64,000 nucleotides of DNA from Propionibacteriaceae bacterium (GCA_031266665.1 JAISAO010000049.1:1-64000); one strand, 5' to 3'. Counted from the first letter of the stretch, positions 9,065 through 18,198 are shown. Numbers and translations: made by a program. Notes: generated by a model not told the origin, from the letters alone.

Positions 9065-9204
9065 GCGATGAGGCCTCGGCTGATTGGTCGGAGCTCTTAT
9101 CGCCCAGGCGCACTAGGTTTGGCTCCGGCCTTCGACTAGTCTGAACTCTGAACTCATTGATCGTCAGCCAAGAGCCGGAGGGGACCGCCATAGCCGTCTT
9201 CCCA

Positions 9205-10473
9205 GTGGTCATAGCCCGGGCGCCGCGCCGGGCTGGACGGCGTTGCCTGGCGGCCGGTCTGGCCAGCTTGATCATGGCCTGGAGCGGCCTGGGGGCGCCC
9301 TGGGCGGCGGCCCAGTCCGGCGTGGTGCCGGACGCCTCGTTGCGCGGCTGCCTCAACACCTATCTGGGCCTAAGCGCCGACAGCCCCATCAGCGCGTCCC
9401 AACTGGCCTCCCTGAGCGGCACGGTCGAGTGTGACGGCAATGAGCGTTCCAGCAAGGTGGCCGATTTGACCGGGGCCGAGTTCTTGACCGGGCTGACCGG
9501 GCTGGTCTTGAGCCACAACAACATCTCCGACCTGGCGCCGCTGAGCGCCTTGACCGGGCTGACCGACCTGGAGCTGCTGGGCAACGCCGTGGTGTCGACC
9601 CAACCCCTGGCCAGTCTGATCAACCTGTCCACCCTCGACCTGCGGGCCAACCGGCTGACCTATCTCAGCGGCCTGACCGATTTGACGAACCTGACCGAGT
9701 TGTACGCCGACGGCAACCAGTTGACCGACATCACCGCCTTGGCCCAGTCCACCAAACTGACCAAGTTGTGGCTGGGGCACAACCGTTTGACCGACATCAC
9801 CGCCCTGGCCGCCTTGACCGGGCTGACCGAGGTCTCCCTGGAGGCCAACGCCATCTCCGACATCGCCCCGCTGGCCAACGCCGCCAGCCTCCAGACGGCC
9901 TACCTGCAAGACAACGCCATCACCGATCTGAGCCCGCTGCCGGCCGGCCTGGCGCTGGAGGCGTGCGACGCCGCCGGCTGCTCCCCCCGGCTGTTCGCCA
10001 CCGGCCAGCGGGCCGGCTGGACCGTGCCGCCCGGCACCCACCCCCTGCCGGTGGTCCAACCGGCCAACTCCGGACGCCAATTGATCTTCAACCCGACAGC
10101 CGCCACGGTCGACCAGGCGGCCGGTGTCATCAACCTGCCCCAGGTCGGCCAGGCGACAGTCAGCTGGTCGACCTCCAAGACGGCCTACTTCTCCGGCGTG
10201 CTCGAGATCACGGTCACGGCCCCGGCCGTCCAACCATCGGCCGAGCCGCCGGCCGAGACGCCGGCCGCCGAGGCCGGCCCCGACGACGCCACCGTGCTGC
10301 CGACCACGGGCGCGACGGTCGAGTTGGGCCAGTTGCTGTTCGCCCTGGCCCTGTTCGTCCTCGGCCTCGGCGCCCTGGCCGCCCGCCAGGCCATGCTGCT
10401 GCCGGCCGCCGCCGCGCCGTACCCCCGGAGTGGGCGGGCCGGCGGTCCGAACGGCCTCAGACACCGCTACTAA
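9205..10473 (+). CDS. Secreted internalin-like leucine-rich-repeat protein with LPTTG sorting signal
   Basis: A predicted exported surface protein of about 422 residues. It has an Arg-rich n-region and hydrophobic core ending AAAQS (signal peptide), a cap, six to seven 22-residue internalin-type LRRs (for example LTGLTDLELLGNAV), and an Ig-like/inter-repeat region. The C-terminal LPTTG is followed by a hydrophobic helix, as in sortase substrates, but the tail after the helix is 40 residues and only weakly basic. The likely role is adhesion or cell contact. The start is uncertain: GTG 9205 suits the signal peptide and TTG 9157 is also in frame. A strong GGAGGGG lies exactly 6 nt before an in-frame ATA at 9190. 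Confidence 0.85.
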   Translation: MVIARAPRRAGRRCLAAGLASLIMAWSGLGAPWAAAQSGVVPDASLRGCLNTYLGLSADSPISASQLASLSGTVECDGNERSSKVADLTGAEFLTGLTGLVLSHNNISDLAPLSALTGLTDLELLGNAVVSTQPLASLINLSTLDLRANRLTYLSGLTDLTNLTELYADGNQLTDITALAQSTKLTKLWLGHNRLTDITALAALTGLTEVSLEANAISDIAPLANAASLQTAYLQDNAITDLSPLPAGLALEACDAAGCSPRLFATGQRAGWTVPPGTHPLPVVQPANSGRQLIFNPTAATVDQAAGVINLPQVGQATVSWSTSKTAYFSGVLEITVTAPAVQPSAEPPAETPAAEAGPDDATVLPTTGATVELGQLLFALALFVLGLGALAARQAMLLPAAAAPYPRSGRAGGPNGLRHRY

Positions 10474-10490
10474 TCCACCCATCGGCCCAG

Positions 10491-10528
10491 ATTCCGGATC
10501 ATCCGGAATGACGCGGGATCGGCCCGCG
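10491..10528 (+). terminator. Twin hairpins after the LRR gene
   Basis: ATTCCGGAT and ATCCGGAAT (10491-10509) form a near-perfect palindrome. It is followed by CGCGGG/CCCGCG (10512-10528). Together they probably end transcription of the LRR gene; the first could instead be a protein-binding palindrome. Confidence 0.45.
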
Positions 10529-10679
10529 ACGACGCTGGATGACGTCATGGCGAGCTGAATCCGCCATCACGCGGCCGCTTTTCCACCGACTCGGCCCGAC
10601 CGCCGCGTTATGCACCGCCATGTCTCCCGCTGGCCCCCCGGCCTGGCCGGCGGGCGGCCCGGGGACCAGACTGGCGGCC

Positions 10680-11141
10680 ATGGATCACACTCCGCCCCAT
10701 TGCGCCCTGATCTGCTCCAAGCCCGGCCCGACAAACTGGCGTTGGCCCGATCACTGGTCCGACCAACCCTCGCCCACCAGCCAACCGGCCGCGCCGTTGG
10801 CGCCGGCCGGGACGGGCTACGAGGATGAGACCGGCGGCCGGGCCGCGGCGCTGGCCCGGCGGTGGGCCAGCACCATGGTCGAAGCCCTCAACGGCCACCG
10901 GCCGCTGACCCAGTTGGCCGTCTGGTTCGACCCCGACCAGTGCCAGGTCCTGACCCGGGCCGCCCGGGACTGCCGGGCGGCCGGCGGCGCCCGCCTGGCC
11001 GGCCTGCGCGCCCAGTCGATCCGCCCCGACCGGGTGGAGATCGCCCTGGCCCTGCTGGTGCCGCCCAAGGTCAGAGCCGTCGCCTTGAGCCTGGCCCGCC
11101 AAGACCAGGCCTGGCATTGCGCCGACCTGGTGTTCGGCTGA
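10680..11141 (+). CDS. DUF6459 (Rv3235-like) protein
   Basis: A protein of about 153 residues of an actinobacterial family typified by mycobacterial Rv3235, with no known function. The conserved part is the C-terminal ~100 residues: an Ala/Arg-rich helix (RAAALARRWASTMVEAL), a LTQLAVWFDP segment, and the ending WHCADLVFG. No signal or membrane segment is visible. The ATG at 10680 is chosen because CAGACT lies 7 nt upstream, matching the local start pattern; ATGs at 10620 and 10539 are in frame but add low-complexity sequence. In mycobacteria the family gene lies near secA. Confidence 0.7.
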   Translation: MDHTPPHCALICSKPGPTNWRWPDHWSDQPSPTSQPAAPLAPAGTGYEDETGGRAAALARRWASTMVEALNGHRPLTQLAVWFDPDQCQVLTRAARDCRAAGGARLAGLRAQSIRPDRVEIALALLVPPKVRAVALSLARQDQAWHCADLVFG

Positions 11142-11333
11142 GCCCAGCGCCACCGCTTTTCGACTACCGGGCGACCTCATTGGTGGATCTGGCCCATCGG
11201 TAGATCTGGCTGAGCCCGGCGCCCGCTCTGGACGGGTGTGGTGTTGTCGGCTTACCCAGTCCGGGCCACCCGGCGGCTGAACCTGGTTCCACCAGACTCG
11301 GAGCCCGTCGCCGATCCGGCGCCCCGCCGCCCG
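11142..11333. repeat. Intergenic repeat segment between DUF6459 and coaE
   Basis: This convergent gap contains relatives of the dispersed repeat family: TTTTCGACTACCGGGCGACC (from 11157), GGTGGATCTGG and CGGTAGATCTGG. The degenerate copies of GGTGGATCTGG are repeated within 25 bp. No gene is seen. Confidence 0.45.
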
Positions 11334-11975
11334 TTAGTCGGTTGGTCCGACAGCCGGCCAGGAGCCTGTGGGTCTCTCCGGCCCGGCCGCCGGGGGGACG
11401 GCGGCCCGCCACCAGGCCGTCAACTGCTCCCGCAGCCGCTCCACCGGGCCGGAGCCGTCAAGGACCGTGGTGGCGTGGGCGGCCCGTTGGGCCGCCGTAG
11501 CCTGGGCGGCCATCCGGCGGCGGGTCTCGTCCGGGCTCAGCCCCCGTTCCACCAGGCGACCGAGCCGCAACTCGAACGCCGCCTCCACCACCAGCAGATA
11601 GTCGAAGTCGTCGCCCTGGCCGGTCTCGACCAACAAGGGGATGTCATGCACCACGATCGCCGCGCCGCCGTCTCGGGCGGTCGACTCCAACTGTCGCGCC
11701 AGCGCCCGCACCCGGGGGTGGACGACGGCCTCCAGCCGGCGGCGGGCCGCAGGTTGGGCGAAGACGATCCGGCCCAGGGCCGCCCGGTCGATCCGCCCGT
11801 CGGCCACCACGGCCGGGAACAGGGCCGCCACCGCCGCCGTCCCGGCCGTGCCCGGGCCCAAAACCTGGCGGGCCAGTTGGTCGTGGTCGATGACGATGGC
11901 ACCGAGGTGGCGCAGCCAAGCGGCGGAGGTCGACTTGCCGGCCCCGATCGGCCCCGTCAGACCCACCCGCAACAT
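11334..11975 (-). CDS. coaE: Dephospho-CoA kinase CoaE
   Basis: ATP-dependent phosphorylation of the ribose 3'-OH of dephospho-CoA, the last step of CoA synthesis. The 213-residue P-loop kinase shows Walker A GPIGAGKS at the N terminus, DHDQLARQVL, and VVHDIPLLVE. It follows rpsA on the same strand, the usual actinobacterial order, but is separated by a terminator and has its own TAGGAT box 6 nt before the ATG. Confidence 0.93.
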   Translation of the reverse strand: MLRVGLTGPIGAGKSTSAAWLRHLGAIVIDHDQLARQVLGPGTAGTAAVAALFPAVVADGRIDRAALGRIVFAQPAARRRLEAVVHPRVRALARQLESTARDGGAAIVVHDIPLLVETGQGDDFDYLLVVEAAFELRLGRLVERGLSPDETRRRMAAQATAAQRAAHATTVLDGSGPVERLREQLTAWWRAAVPPAAGPERPTGSWPAVGPTD

Positions 11976-11981
11976 AGCCCG

Positions 11982-11987
11982 ATCCTA
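11982..11987 (-). promoter_or_regulatory. -10-like box of coaE fused to a dispersed repeat (leaderless)
   Basis: On the minus strand GGTGGATCTGGACTTAGGAT ends in TAGGAT, 6 nt before the ATG. The part before the box is the dispersed repeat. Confidence 0.5.
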
Positions 11988-12026
11988 AGTCCAGATCCAC
12001 CGATTCTCGACTACCGAGCGACCCCA
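11984..12026. repeat. 43-bp dispersed repeat, copy upstream of coaE
   Basis: Matches 52368-52410 at 41 of 43 positions, including 27 identical bases in a row (12000-12026). Both copies lie in the upstream region of a minus-strand gene. Confidence 0.75.
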
Positions 12027-12138
12027 CCCGGGCGCGCTGGCGGCACCGGCGCCACTCCCCCGCCACTTCTCGCCATCCCGGGCGCCCCGGACTGTCCGGC
12101 ACGGCCGGCCGGCGGGCGAACCAGTCCGGCCCCCAACG

Positions 12139-12170
12139 CCGGACAGCCGCCCCTGGGGGCGGCTGTCCGG
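12139..12170 (-). terminator. Strong hairpin terminator of rpsA
   Basis: A perfect 15-bp stem (12139-12153 with 12156-12170, core GGACAGCCGCCCC) with a 2-nt spacer starts 12 nt after the rpsA stop. It has no T-tract. Confidence 0.7.
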
Positions 12171-12182
12171 GCGGTTGAGCGG

Positions 12183-13637
12183 TCAGTTGGACTCGGCCAA
12201 CTGATCCCGCAGGGCCTGCAGGGCCTCGTCCGAGGCCAGCGAGCCGGCCTGGGGACGGGCGTTGTCGGTCGAGACGTAGGCGCTGGCGGCCTCGGCCTCG
12301 GCCTGGGCCACGATGGCCTGCTGCTTGGCCTCGGAGGCCTGGTGGCGGTGCTGCTCCCAGCGGGCCTGGGCCTCGGCGTACTGGGCCTCCCAGGCGGCGC
12401 GCTGCTCCTCGTAGCCGGGCTTCCACTCGTTGGTCTCGGAGTCGAAACCCTCCGGGTAGATGTAGTTGCCCTGCTCGTCGTAGCTGGCCGTCATGCCGTA
12501 GAGCGACGGGTCGAAGTCGTCGGCGGCGGTGTCCATGCCCTCGTTGGCCTGCTTCAGGCTGAGCGAGATGCGACGGCGGTTGAGGTCGATGTCGATGATC
12601 TTGACCATGACGTCGTCGCCCACCGATACGACCTGCTCCGGGATCTCGACGTGGCGCTCGGCCAACTCGGAGACGTGGACCAGGCCCTCGATGCCGTCGC
12701 CCACCCGGACGAAGGCCCCGAAGGGCACCAGCTTGGTCACCTTGCCCGGCGCGATCTGGCCGATCTGGTGCAGCCGGGCGAAGGTCTGCCAGGGATCCTC
12801 TTGGGTGGCCTTGATCGACAGCGAGACCCGCTCGCGGTCCAGCTCGACGGTCAAGACCTCGACCGTGACCTCCTGGCCGACCTCGACCACCTCGCTGGGA
12901 TGGTCGATGTGCTTCCAGCTCAGCTCCGAGACGTGAACCAAACCGTCCACCCCGCCCAGGTCGACGAAGGCGCCGAAGTTGACGATCGAGGAGATGACGC
13001 CCTTGCGGATCTGGCCCTTCTGCAACTGGTTCAAGAAGTTGCTCCGGACCTCGGACTGGGTCTGCTCAAGCCAGGCCCGCCGCGACAACACGACATTGTT
13101 GCGGTTCTTGTCCAGCTCGATGATCTTAGCCTCAAGCTCTTGGCCGACGTAGGGCTGCAGGTCGCGCACCCGGCGCATCTCGACCAGGGAGGCGGGCAGG
13201 AAGCCGCGCAGGCCGATGTCGACGATCAGGCCGCCCTTGACCACCTCGATGACCCGGCCGACGACCACGCCGTCCTCTTCCTTGACCTTCTCGATCATGC
13301 CCCAGGCGCGCTCGTACTGAGCCCGCTTCTTGGACAAGATGAGACGACCCTCTTTGTCCTCCTTCTGCTGCACCAGGGCTTCGATCTCGTCGCCCACCGA
13401 GACGACCTCGAAGGGATCGACATGATGCTTGATGGACAGCTCTTTGGCCGGGATCACGCCCTCGGTCTTATAGCCGATGTCGAGCAGGACCTCGTCCCGG
13501 TCGACCTTGACGACGATGCCGGAGACGATATCGCCGTCGTTGAAGTTTTTCATGGTCGCGTCGATGAGGCTGTTGAATTCCTCGGGAGAGCTGATGTCAT
13601 CGATCGCGACCTGCGACGCCAATGAGGCTGAGGTCAT
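12183..13637 (-). CDS. rpsA: 30S ribosomal protein S1
   Basis: Binds mRNA on the 30S subunit. The 484-residue protein has four S1 (OB-fold) repeats, at about residues 34-105, 120-190, 205-275 and 290-360, as usual in actinobacteria (six in E. coli). The third and fourth are the most canonical (IVNFGAFVDLGGVDGLVHVS and VPFGAFVRVGDGIEGLVHVS). The Glu/Ala/Gln-rich C-terminal tail of ~120 residues is unstructured. The start is the ATG 9 nt after CGGAG, so this gene has a leader. Confidence 0.96.
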   Translation of the reverse strand: MTSASLASQVAIDDISSPEEFNSLIDATMKNFNDGDIVSGIVVKVDRDEVLLDIGYKTEGVIPAKELSIKHHVDPFEVVSVGDEIEALVQQKEDKEGRLILSKKRAQYERAWGMIEKVKEEDGVVVGRVIEVVKGGLIVDIGLRGFLPASLVEMRRVRDLQPYVGQELEAKIIELDKNRNNVVLSRRAWLEQTQSEVRSNFLNQLQKGQIRKGVISSIVNFGAFVDLGGVDGLVHVSELSWKHIDHPSEVVEVGQEVTVEVLTVELDRERVSLSIKATQEDPWQTFARLHQIGQIAPGKVTKLVPFGAFVRVGDGIEGLVHVSELAERHVEIPEQVVSVGDDVMVKIIDIDLNRRRISLSLKQANEGMDTAADDFDPSLYGMTASYDEQGNYIYPEGFDSETNEWKPGYEEQRAAWEAQYAEAQARWEQHRHQASEAKQQAIVAQAEAEAASAYVSTDNARPQAGSLASDEALQALRDQLAESN

Positions 13638-14048
13638 AGAGTAGAACTCCGATTTAACAAATTATTCTTGCGTTGTGTCACTCCGCGCCCGCGCCCGCCA
13701 AGACCGCCAGAGCGAGCCGAGCGGACACCGTGCAACCCACTCCACTCCGGAGCCACACTAACGCAGAGCGAGGCCAAGGTTATCCAGGCGGTTCGGCCGG
13801 GTCAATTCGGGGGTCCAAATGTTACTCGCCCGTGACCAACAAGAAGCAACCGAAGTGCGGTCGGGCGACAACGGTCCGTTGGGCGACGGGGCGGGGACGG
13901 CGGCCGGCCACGGACTGGGGGCCACGGGCGGCAAACCACAGGCGGCAGGCCGGGGTCGGCCGGCCGAGGTCGGAGCGCCGCCGAGGCCGTTTCGTCACCC
14001 GGGTACACTCCCCCAGGCCAACCTCTAAACAAAGGAGTGTTCTCCGCT
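13638..14048. other. Divergent regulatory region between rpsA and the 14.0-kb gene
   Basis: A 411-bp gap without a gene. The first 40 bp next to rpsA are AT-rich (TTTAACAAATTATTC) and should hold its ribosome binding site and -10. A TACACT box (14004-14009) precedes the rightward gene. The middle is GC-rich with no recognised element. Confidence 0.5.
14004..14009 (+). promoter_or_regulatory. -10-like box for the 14.0-kb hypothetical gene
   Basis: TACACT lies 39 nt before the ATG at 14049, leaving room for a leader with AAAGGAG. Confidence 0.4.
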
Positions 14049-14558
14049 ATGCCGGATTATCAAGCCTTAGCCTCGTCCTTGACCACTCCGGAGGCCTTCT
14101 ACGCGCTGTCCGATGAGAACGCCGCCTTCGGGGTGAAGAAACAGTCCCGGGCCGCCTTGGAACTTTGGCACAGCTCCCAAGAGCGTTTCGTCGGCCCCTG
14201 TCGGGCGCTGCGGGCGCCGGGCGGAGAAGGCAGCGGTTTCGTGATCTTCCTCTACTGGGACGCCTCCCAGGTCTCCCCGGACTTGGACGCCATCGACCTG
14301 GCCATCAACACCGAGCTGCCGGTGAGGATGATCCAGGTGGACGAGAAGACGGGCTGGAACCAGGGCCGCGACAAGAAACAGAGCTGCTTCTTCCGCCGGC
14401 AAGGGATCTTCGCCAGCCCGACGTGCCAGTGGCTGCGGCAGCGCTTCGGGGTCTACGGCTACCCCCGGCAGGTGTTGGGCGCCGGGGACTTCGAGGTGAA
14501 CACCGCCGCCGTCTGTGTCAAAGACGGTCTCGACCACGTCTGGGTGTTCCAGGCCTAG
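14049..14558 (+). CDS. Hypothetical protein, 169 residues
   Basis: I do not recognise this protein. It is soluble with no signal peptide or membrane helix, begins MPDYQALASSLTTPEAFYAL and ends GLDHVWVFQA. A central stretch has a charged, aromatic pattern (EKTGWNQGRDKKQSCFFRR). Codon use matches its neighbours and it has a good AAAGGAG upstream, so it is a genuine gene. The ATG at 14049 is preferred; an in-frame GTG at 14037 overlaps the ribosome binding site. Confidence 0.75.
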   Translation: MPDYQALASSLTTPEAFYALSDENAAFGVKKQSRAALELWHSSQERFVGPCRALRAPGGEGSGFVIFLYWDASQVSPDLDAIDLAINTELPVRMIQVDEKTGWNQGRDKKQSCFFRRQGIFASPTCQWLRQRFGVYGYPRQVLGAGDFEVNTAAVCVKDGLDHVWVFQA

Positions 14559-14684
14559 CGCCCGCCCCACGCCCGCCCCACGGCCGGGGCGCGGCTCAGA
14601 CGGGACGGCCTCCCGCCGCTCCGGCCCGACTGGTCCGCGCCCTGCCTCCACTCCAAACCCTAGGCAGCGCGGCCAACCACTTGT

Positions 14685-14690
14685 TACACT
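14685..14690 (+). promoter_or_regulatory. Extended -10 of the VOC gene
   Basis: TGTTACACT is an extended -10 (TGnTACACT). It lies about 44 nt before the ATG at 14735, giving a normal leader. Confidence 0.5.
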
Positions 14691-14734
14691 AAGGGATAGC
14701 TCGGATGAGCATCCGAAACTGATCAGAGGGTCAT

Positions 14735-15250
14735 ATGAGCACCGTCGTCTACTTCGAGGTCCAGTCCTCCGACCCCGAGCGCGAGGCCCGCTTCTACCAC
14801 AGCGTCTTCAATTGGGACATCGTCCGCGACGGGCACGCCCCCTTCCCCTATCACCGCATCATGACGGACGGCCTGGACGGCGCCATTGTCGGGCGTCCCC
14901 TGCCCCAGCCGGACGCGCCCAGCGGCACCAACGCCTTCACCTGCTCGGTCCGGGTGGACGACTTCGAGGCCACGGCCGACCTCATCGTGAGCCTCGGCGG
15001 CCGGGTCGTCCTGCCCAAGTTCGCCATCGCCCAGCTCGGCTGGCAAGGCTACTTCGCCGACCCGGACCACAACATCTTCGGCATCTTCCAAGAGGACACC
15101 TCCGCCGAGGTCGACGAGAACTACTCTTGTCTAATAACCAATTTCTCCCACCATGTCAGCCGCTTCAAAGCCGCGCATGGGTCGGTCGAAACCAGCCAGC
15201 CGGAAACAGAAGAGTTGGGAGAACTATTGTCGCCCCAGAGCGGCGCCTGA
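14735..15250 (+). CDS. VOC-fold (glyoxalase/bleomycin-resistance-like) protein
   Basis: A single vicinal-oxygen-chelate domain fills residues 1-125: VVYFEVQSSDPEREARFYHSV at the start and YFADPDHNIFGIFQED at the end of the second half. A ~40-residue tail follows. The family includes glyoxalase-like enzymes and drug-binding proteins, so the substrate is unknown. The tail's codon use and low conservation suggest a lineage-specific extension. It precedes a flavin-reductase-fold gene on the same strand. Confidence 0.85.
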   Translation: MSTVVYFEVQSSDPEREARFYHSVFNWDIVRDGHAPFPYHRIMTDGLDGAIVGRPLPQPDAPSGTNAFTCSVRVDDFEATADLIVSLGGRVVLPKFAIAQLGWQGYFADPDHNIFGIFQEDTSAEVDENYSCLITNFSHHVSRFKAAHGSVETSQPETEELGELLSPQSGA

Positions 15251-15338
15251 CCCTGGGCCGGACCTCCCCCGGCCTCTGGCCGACCGGCCGGGCGCGCTCC
15301 CGGACGTCTTATCGACAGCTCCACTAGATCCGCCCCAC

Positions 15339-15344
15339 TAGGAT
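15339..15344 (+). promoter_or_regulatory. -10-like box of the PPOX-fold gene (leaderless)
   Basis: TAGGAT, CACTCC, then the ATG at 15351 (6-nt spacing). Confidence 0.45.
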
Positions 15345-15350
15345 CACTCC

Positions 15351-15866
15351 ATGGCAGAGACCGTTTCTCCGGTGACCGTGCTGAGCGAGGCGCGCGGCTG
15401 GGATATATTGGCCAGCCAGCAGATCGGGCGCATCGTCGTCTTGGCCGACGACGTGCCCCAGGTCTTCCCCGTCAACTACGTGGTGGACGGCGAGTCGATC
15501 GTCTTGCGCACCGCCACCGGAACCAAACTGAATGGTTTGCTGCAGGACAACCGGGTGGCCTTCGAGGTCGACACCTGGGATGTCGACCAGGGCTATTCGG
15601 TCGTTCTCCAGGGCGATGCCGCCCCCATCACCGATCCGACCGAGTTGGCCCGGGCCAAGGCCCTGCCCCTCAAGCCCTGGGTGCCGACGATCAAAACTAT
15701 CTTTGTCCGCATCGACGCCGACCGGATCTCGGCCCGCAAGTTCACCTTCGGCCCCGAGCCGCCCCGCCCCGCCGTTGGTCCCAGATCGACCGATGATCGC
15801 TGGATCTCTCGCTTCGGGCGGCGGGCCATCCTCGACCAGGCCACCCTCGGCTCGTCCCACGCCTGA
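15351..15866 (+). CDS. Pyridoxamine 5'-phosphate oxidase-fold flavin-binding protein
   Basis: A 171-residue member of the PNPOx-like split-barrel superfamily. Typical features are the start of the barrel (GWDILASQQIGRIVVL), FPVNYVVDGESIVLRT and VAFEVDTWD. Such actinobacterial proteins bind FMN or F420 and reduce diverse substrates, including nitroimidazoles; the specific reaction cannot be told. Length and start are normal. Confidence 0.86.
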   Translation: MAETVSPVTVLSEARGWDILASQQIGRIVVLADDVPQVFPVNYVVDGESIVLRTATGTKLNGLLQDNRVAFEVDTWDVDQGYSVVLQGDAAPITDPTELARAKALPLKPWVPTIKTIFVRIDADRISARKFTFGPEPPRPAVGPRSTDDRWISRFGRRAILDQATLGSSHA

Positions 15867-15950
15867 TCCCACCGACCTTCATTCCCACTCGGCGGGGCGG
15901 TCCGCCTGTGGACCGGGCTGAGTCTTGGGCCGGTTGTCGCCGCCGCCGCT

Positions 15951-15956
15951 TAAGCT
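15951..15956 (+). promoter_or_regulatory. -10-like box of recG (leaderless)
   Basis: TAAGCT, GGGCGCC, then the ATG at 15964 (7-nt spacing). Confidence 0.42.
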
Positions 15957-15963
15957 GGGCGCC

Positions 15964-18198
15964 ATGACCACGACCTGGCGCACGGCCGCCTTCCGCGCCC
16001 TGCATCAACCGCTCGACCGGCTGGTGGGGGCGAAGACGGCTAAGCCCTTCGCCGCCCTCGGCCTGGCCACGACCGGCGACCTGTTGCGCCATCTGCCGCG
16101 CCATTTGATGTCTGGGACCGATGTCAGCGACATCGACGGCCTGATCCGCGACCAGGGCCAAGGCGACAACCAGGTCGCCCTGGTGGCCCGGGTGGAGTCG
16201 GTCCGGCTGTTGGGCCAGGCCCCCCGCCAACGGCTCGAGGTCCGGCTGACCGACGGCTCGGGCCACCTCGACGCCACCTTCTTCGGCCAGCCCCACCTGA
16301 TCCAGTACTGGCAGTCTTTATTGTCACGCTCCGAGCGGGGCATCTTCGCCGGCAAGATCGGCTGGTTCAGAGGCCAGCCCCAGCTGGCCCACCCCGGCTT
16401 CGCCATGATAACGCCCACCGGCTTCGTCGGCACGGCCAAGAACCAACTGATGGCCGAACGGGTGGGCAAGGCCTCGTTCATCGGCCTCTACCCCCAGAGC
16501 GCCAAGCTGGCGACCTGGACGATCGCGGAGTGCGTCGACCTGGCCTTGGAGGCCATCCGGGGGCTGGAGGACCCGCTGCCGGCCTGGATCCGTCAGGCTG
16601 GCAGCCTGACCGGGTTGGAGGCCGCCTTCCGGGCGGTCCACCTGCCGGCCAGCCTGGCCGAGCATCAGACGGGCGTCCGGCGGCTGCTGTTCGACGAGGC
16701 CTTCGCCGCCCAGGCGGCCATGGCCTACCGCCGGGCCGACGCCAGCCGCCGCCCAGCCGTCCCCCGCCCGGGCCTCTCGGACGGCATCGCGGACGCCTTC
16801 GACCGCCGCTTGCCCTTCGCCCTGACGCCGCAACAAGTCGAGATCGGCCGCCTGTTGGCCGACGAGCTGGGGCGCGACCGGCCGATGCGCCGCCTGCTGC
16901 AGGGCGAGGTCGGCTCGGGCAAGACGGTGGTGGCCCTGCGGGCCATGCTGCGGGTGGTCGACTCGGGCGGCCAAGCCGTCTTACTGGCCCCGACCGAGGT
17001 CTTGGCCCAGCAGCACGCCCGGACCGTGTCCCAGCTATTGGGCGACCTGGCCCAAGGCCCGTTGCTGGGGCCGCCCACCGCTACCGAAGTGGTGTTGTTG
17101 ACGGGCGCGGTCACGGGGGCGGCCCGGGCCAAGGCGATGCACCAACTGGCCACCGGCCAGGCCGGCGTCGTCATCGGCACCCACGCCCTGCTGGCCCAGC
17201 AGGTGACCTTCGCCGACCTCGGCCTGGTGGTGATCGACGAGCAGCATCGTTTCGGCGTGGAGCAGCGCGACGCCCTGATGGGGCGCTCCCAGAACCATCC
17301 CCACGTCCTGGTGATGACCGCCACGCCCATCCCCCGGTCGGTCGCCCTGACCGTTTTCGGGGACCTCGACTTGACCACGCTGACCGAGTTGCCCGGCGGG
17401 AGGGCCGAGGTCACGACCACGCTGATCGACCAAGTGACCCGGCCGGCCTGGGTCGAGCGGGCCTGGCAGCGGGTCCGAGAAGAGGTCGCCCAGGGCCGTC
17501 AGGCCTACATCGTGGCCCCCCGGATCGACCCCTCGGAGGCCGCCGAGGCCCGAAAACAGACCGACCCCGAGATCCGCTCGTTGCCGCCCCATCTCGGCTC
17601 CGTGCTGGAGTTGTCCCAGTACCTGGCGGACGGGCCGCTGGCCGGGCTGCGCCTGGGACTGCTGCACGGCCGGCTGCCGGCTGCGGACAAGGAGGCCGCC
17701 ATGACGGCCTTCGCCGCCGGCCAGATAGACGTCCTGGTGGCCACCAGCCTGGTCGAGGTCGGCCTGGACGTGCCCAACGCCTCCATCATGGTGATCGCCG
17801 AGGCCGAGCGCTTCGGCGTCTCCCAGCTGCACCAGTTGCGCGGCCGCATCGGCCGGGGCGCCCATCCGGGGGTCTGCCTGCTGATCACGGCGGCGGCCCC
17901 CGGGACGCCGACGCGCGACCGCCTGGAGACGGTGGCGGCCACCCGGGACGGCTTCCGGCTGGCCGAGGCCGACCTGGCGCAGCGCCGGGAGGGCGACGTG
18001 CTGGGGCTGAGCCAGTCCGGCGCCAAGTCCAGCCTCAAGCTGCTGCGGGTCTTGGAGCACGCCGACCTGATCGAACAGGCCCGGGGCTACGCCGCCCTAG
18101 CGGTCGAGCGCGACCCGGGGCTGACCGACCCCGGGGTGGCGGATTACGTCCAAGAGATCGAGGATTTGGCCCGGGCCGACTTGGACGAATTAGCCTGA
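15964..18198 (+). CDS. recG: ATP-dependent DNA helicase RecG
   Basis: Remodels stalled forks and branch-migrates Holliday junctions. The 744-residue protein has an N-terminal wedge/OB domain, then the SF2 helicase core: Walker A GEVGSGKTVVALRAM, the DEQH box in VIDEQHRFGVEQR, TATPIPRSVALT, and the motif VI region QLRGRIGRG. The ATG at 15964 is preferred to an upstream in-frame start at 15925 because of the -10 box between them. It converges on rpmB, unlike the more usual adjacent co-directional order. Confidence 0.95.
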   Translation: MTTTWRTAAFRALHQPLDRLVGAKTAKPFAALGLATTGDLLRHLPRHLMSGTDVSDIDGLIRDQGQGDNQVALVARVESVRLLGQAPRQRLEVRLTDGSGHLDATFFGQPHLIQYWQSLLSRSERGIFAGKIGWFRGQPQLAHPGFAMITPTGFVGTAKNQLMAERVGKASFIGLYPQSAKLATWTIAECVDLALEAIRGLEDPLPAWIRQAGSLTGLEAAFRAVHLPASLAEHQTGVRRLLFDEAFAAQAAMAYRRADASRRPAVPRPGLSDGIADAFDRRLPFALTPQQVEIGRLLADELGRDRPMRRLLQGEVGSGKTVVALRAMLRVVDSGGQAVLLAPTEVLAQQHARTVSQLLGDLAQGPLLGPPTATEVVLLTGAVTGAARAKAMHQLATGQAGVVIGTHALLAQQVTFADLGLVVIDEQHRFGVEQRDALMGRSQNHPHVLVMTATPIPRSVALTVFGDLDLTTLTELPGGRAEVTTTLIDQVTRPAWVERAWQRVREEVAQGRQAYIVAPRIDPSEAAEARKQTDPEIRSLPPHLGSVLELSQYLADGPLAGLRLGLLHGRLPAADKEAAMTAFAAGQIDVLVATSLVEVGLDVPNASIMVIAEAERFGVSQLHQLRGRIGRGAHPGVCLLITAAAPGTPTRDRLETVAATRDGFRLAEADLAQRREGDVLGLSQSGAKSSLKLLRVLEHADLIEQARGYAALAVERDPGLTDPGVADYVQEIEDLARADLDELA

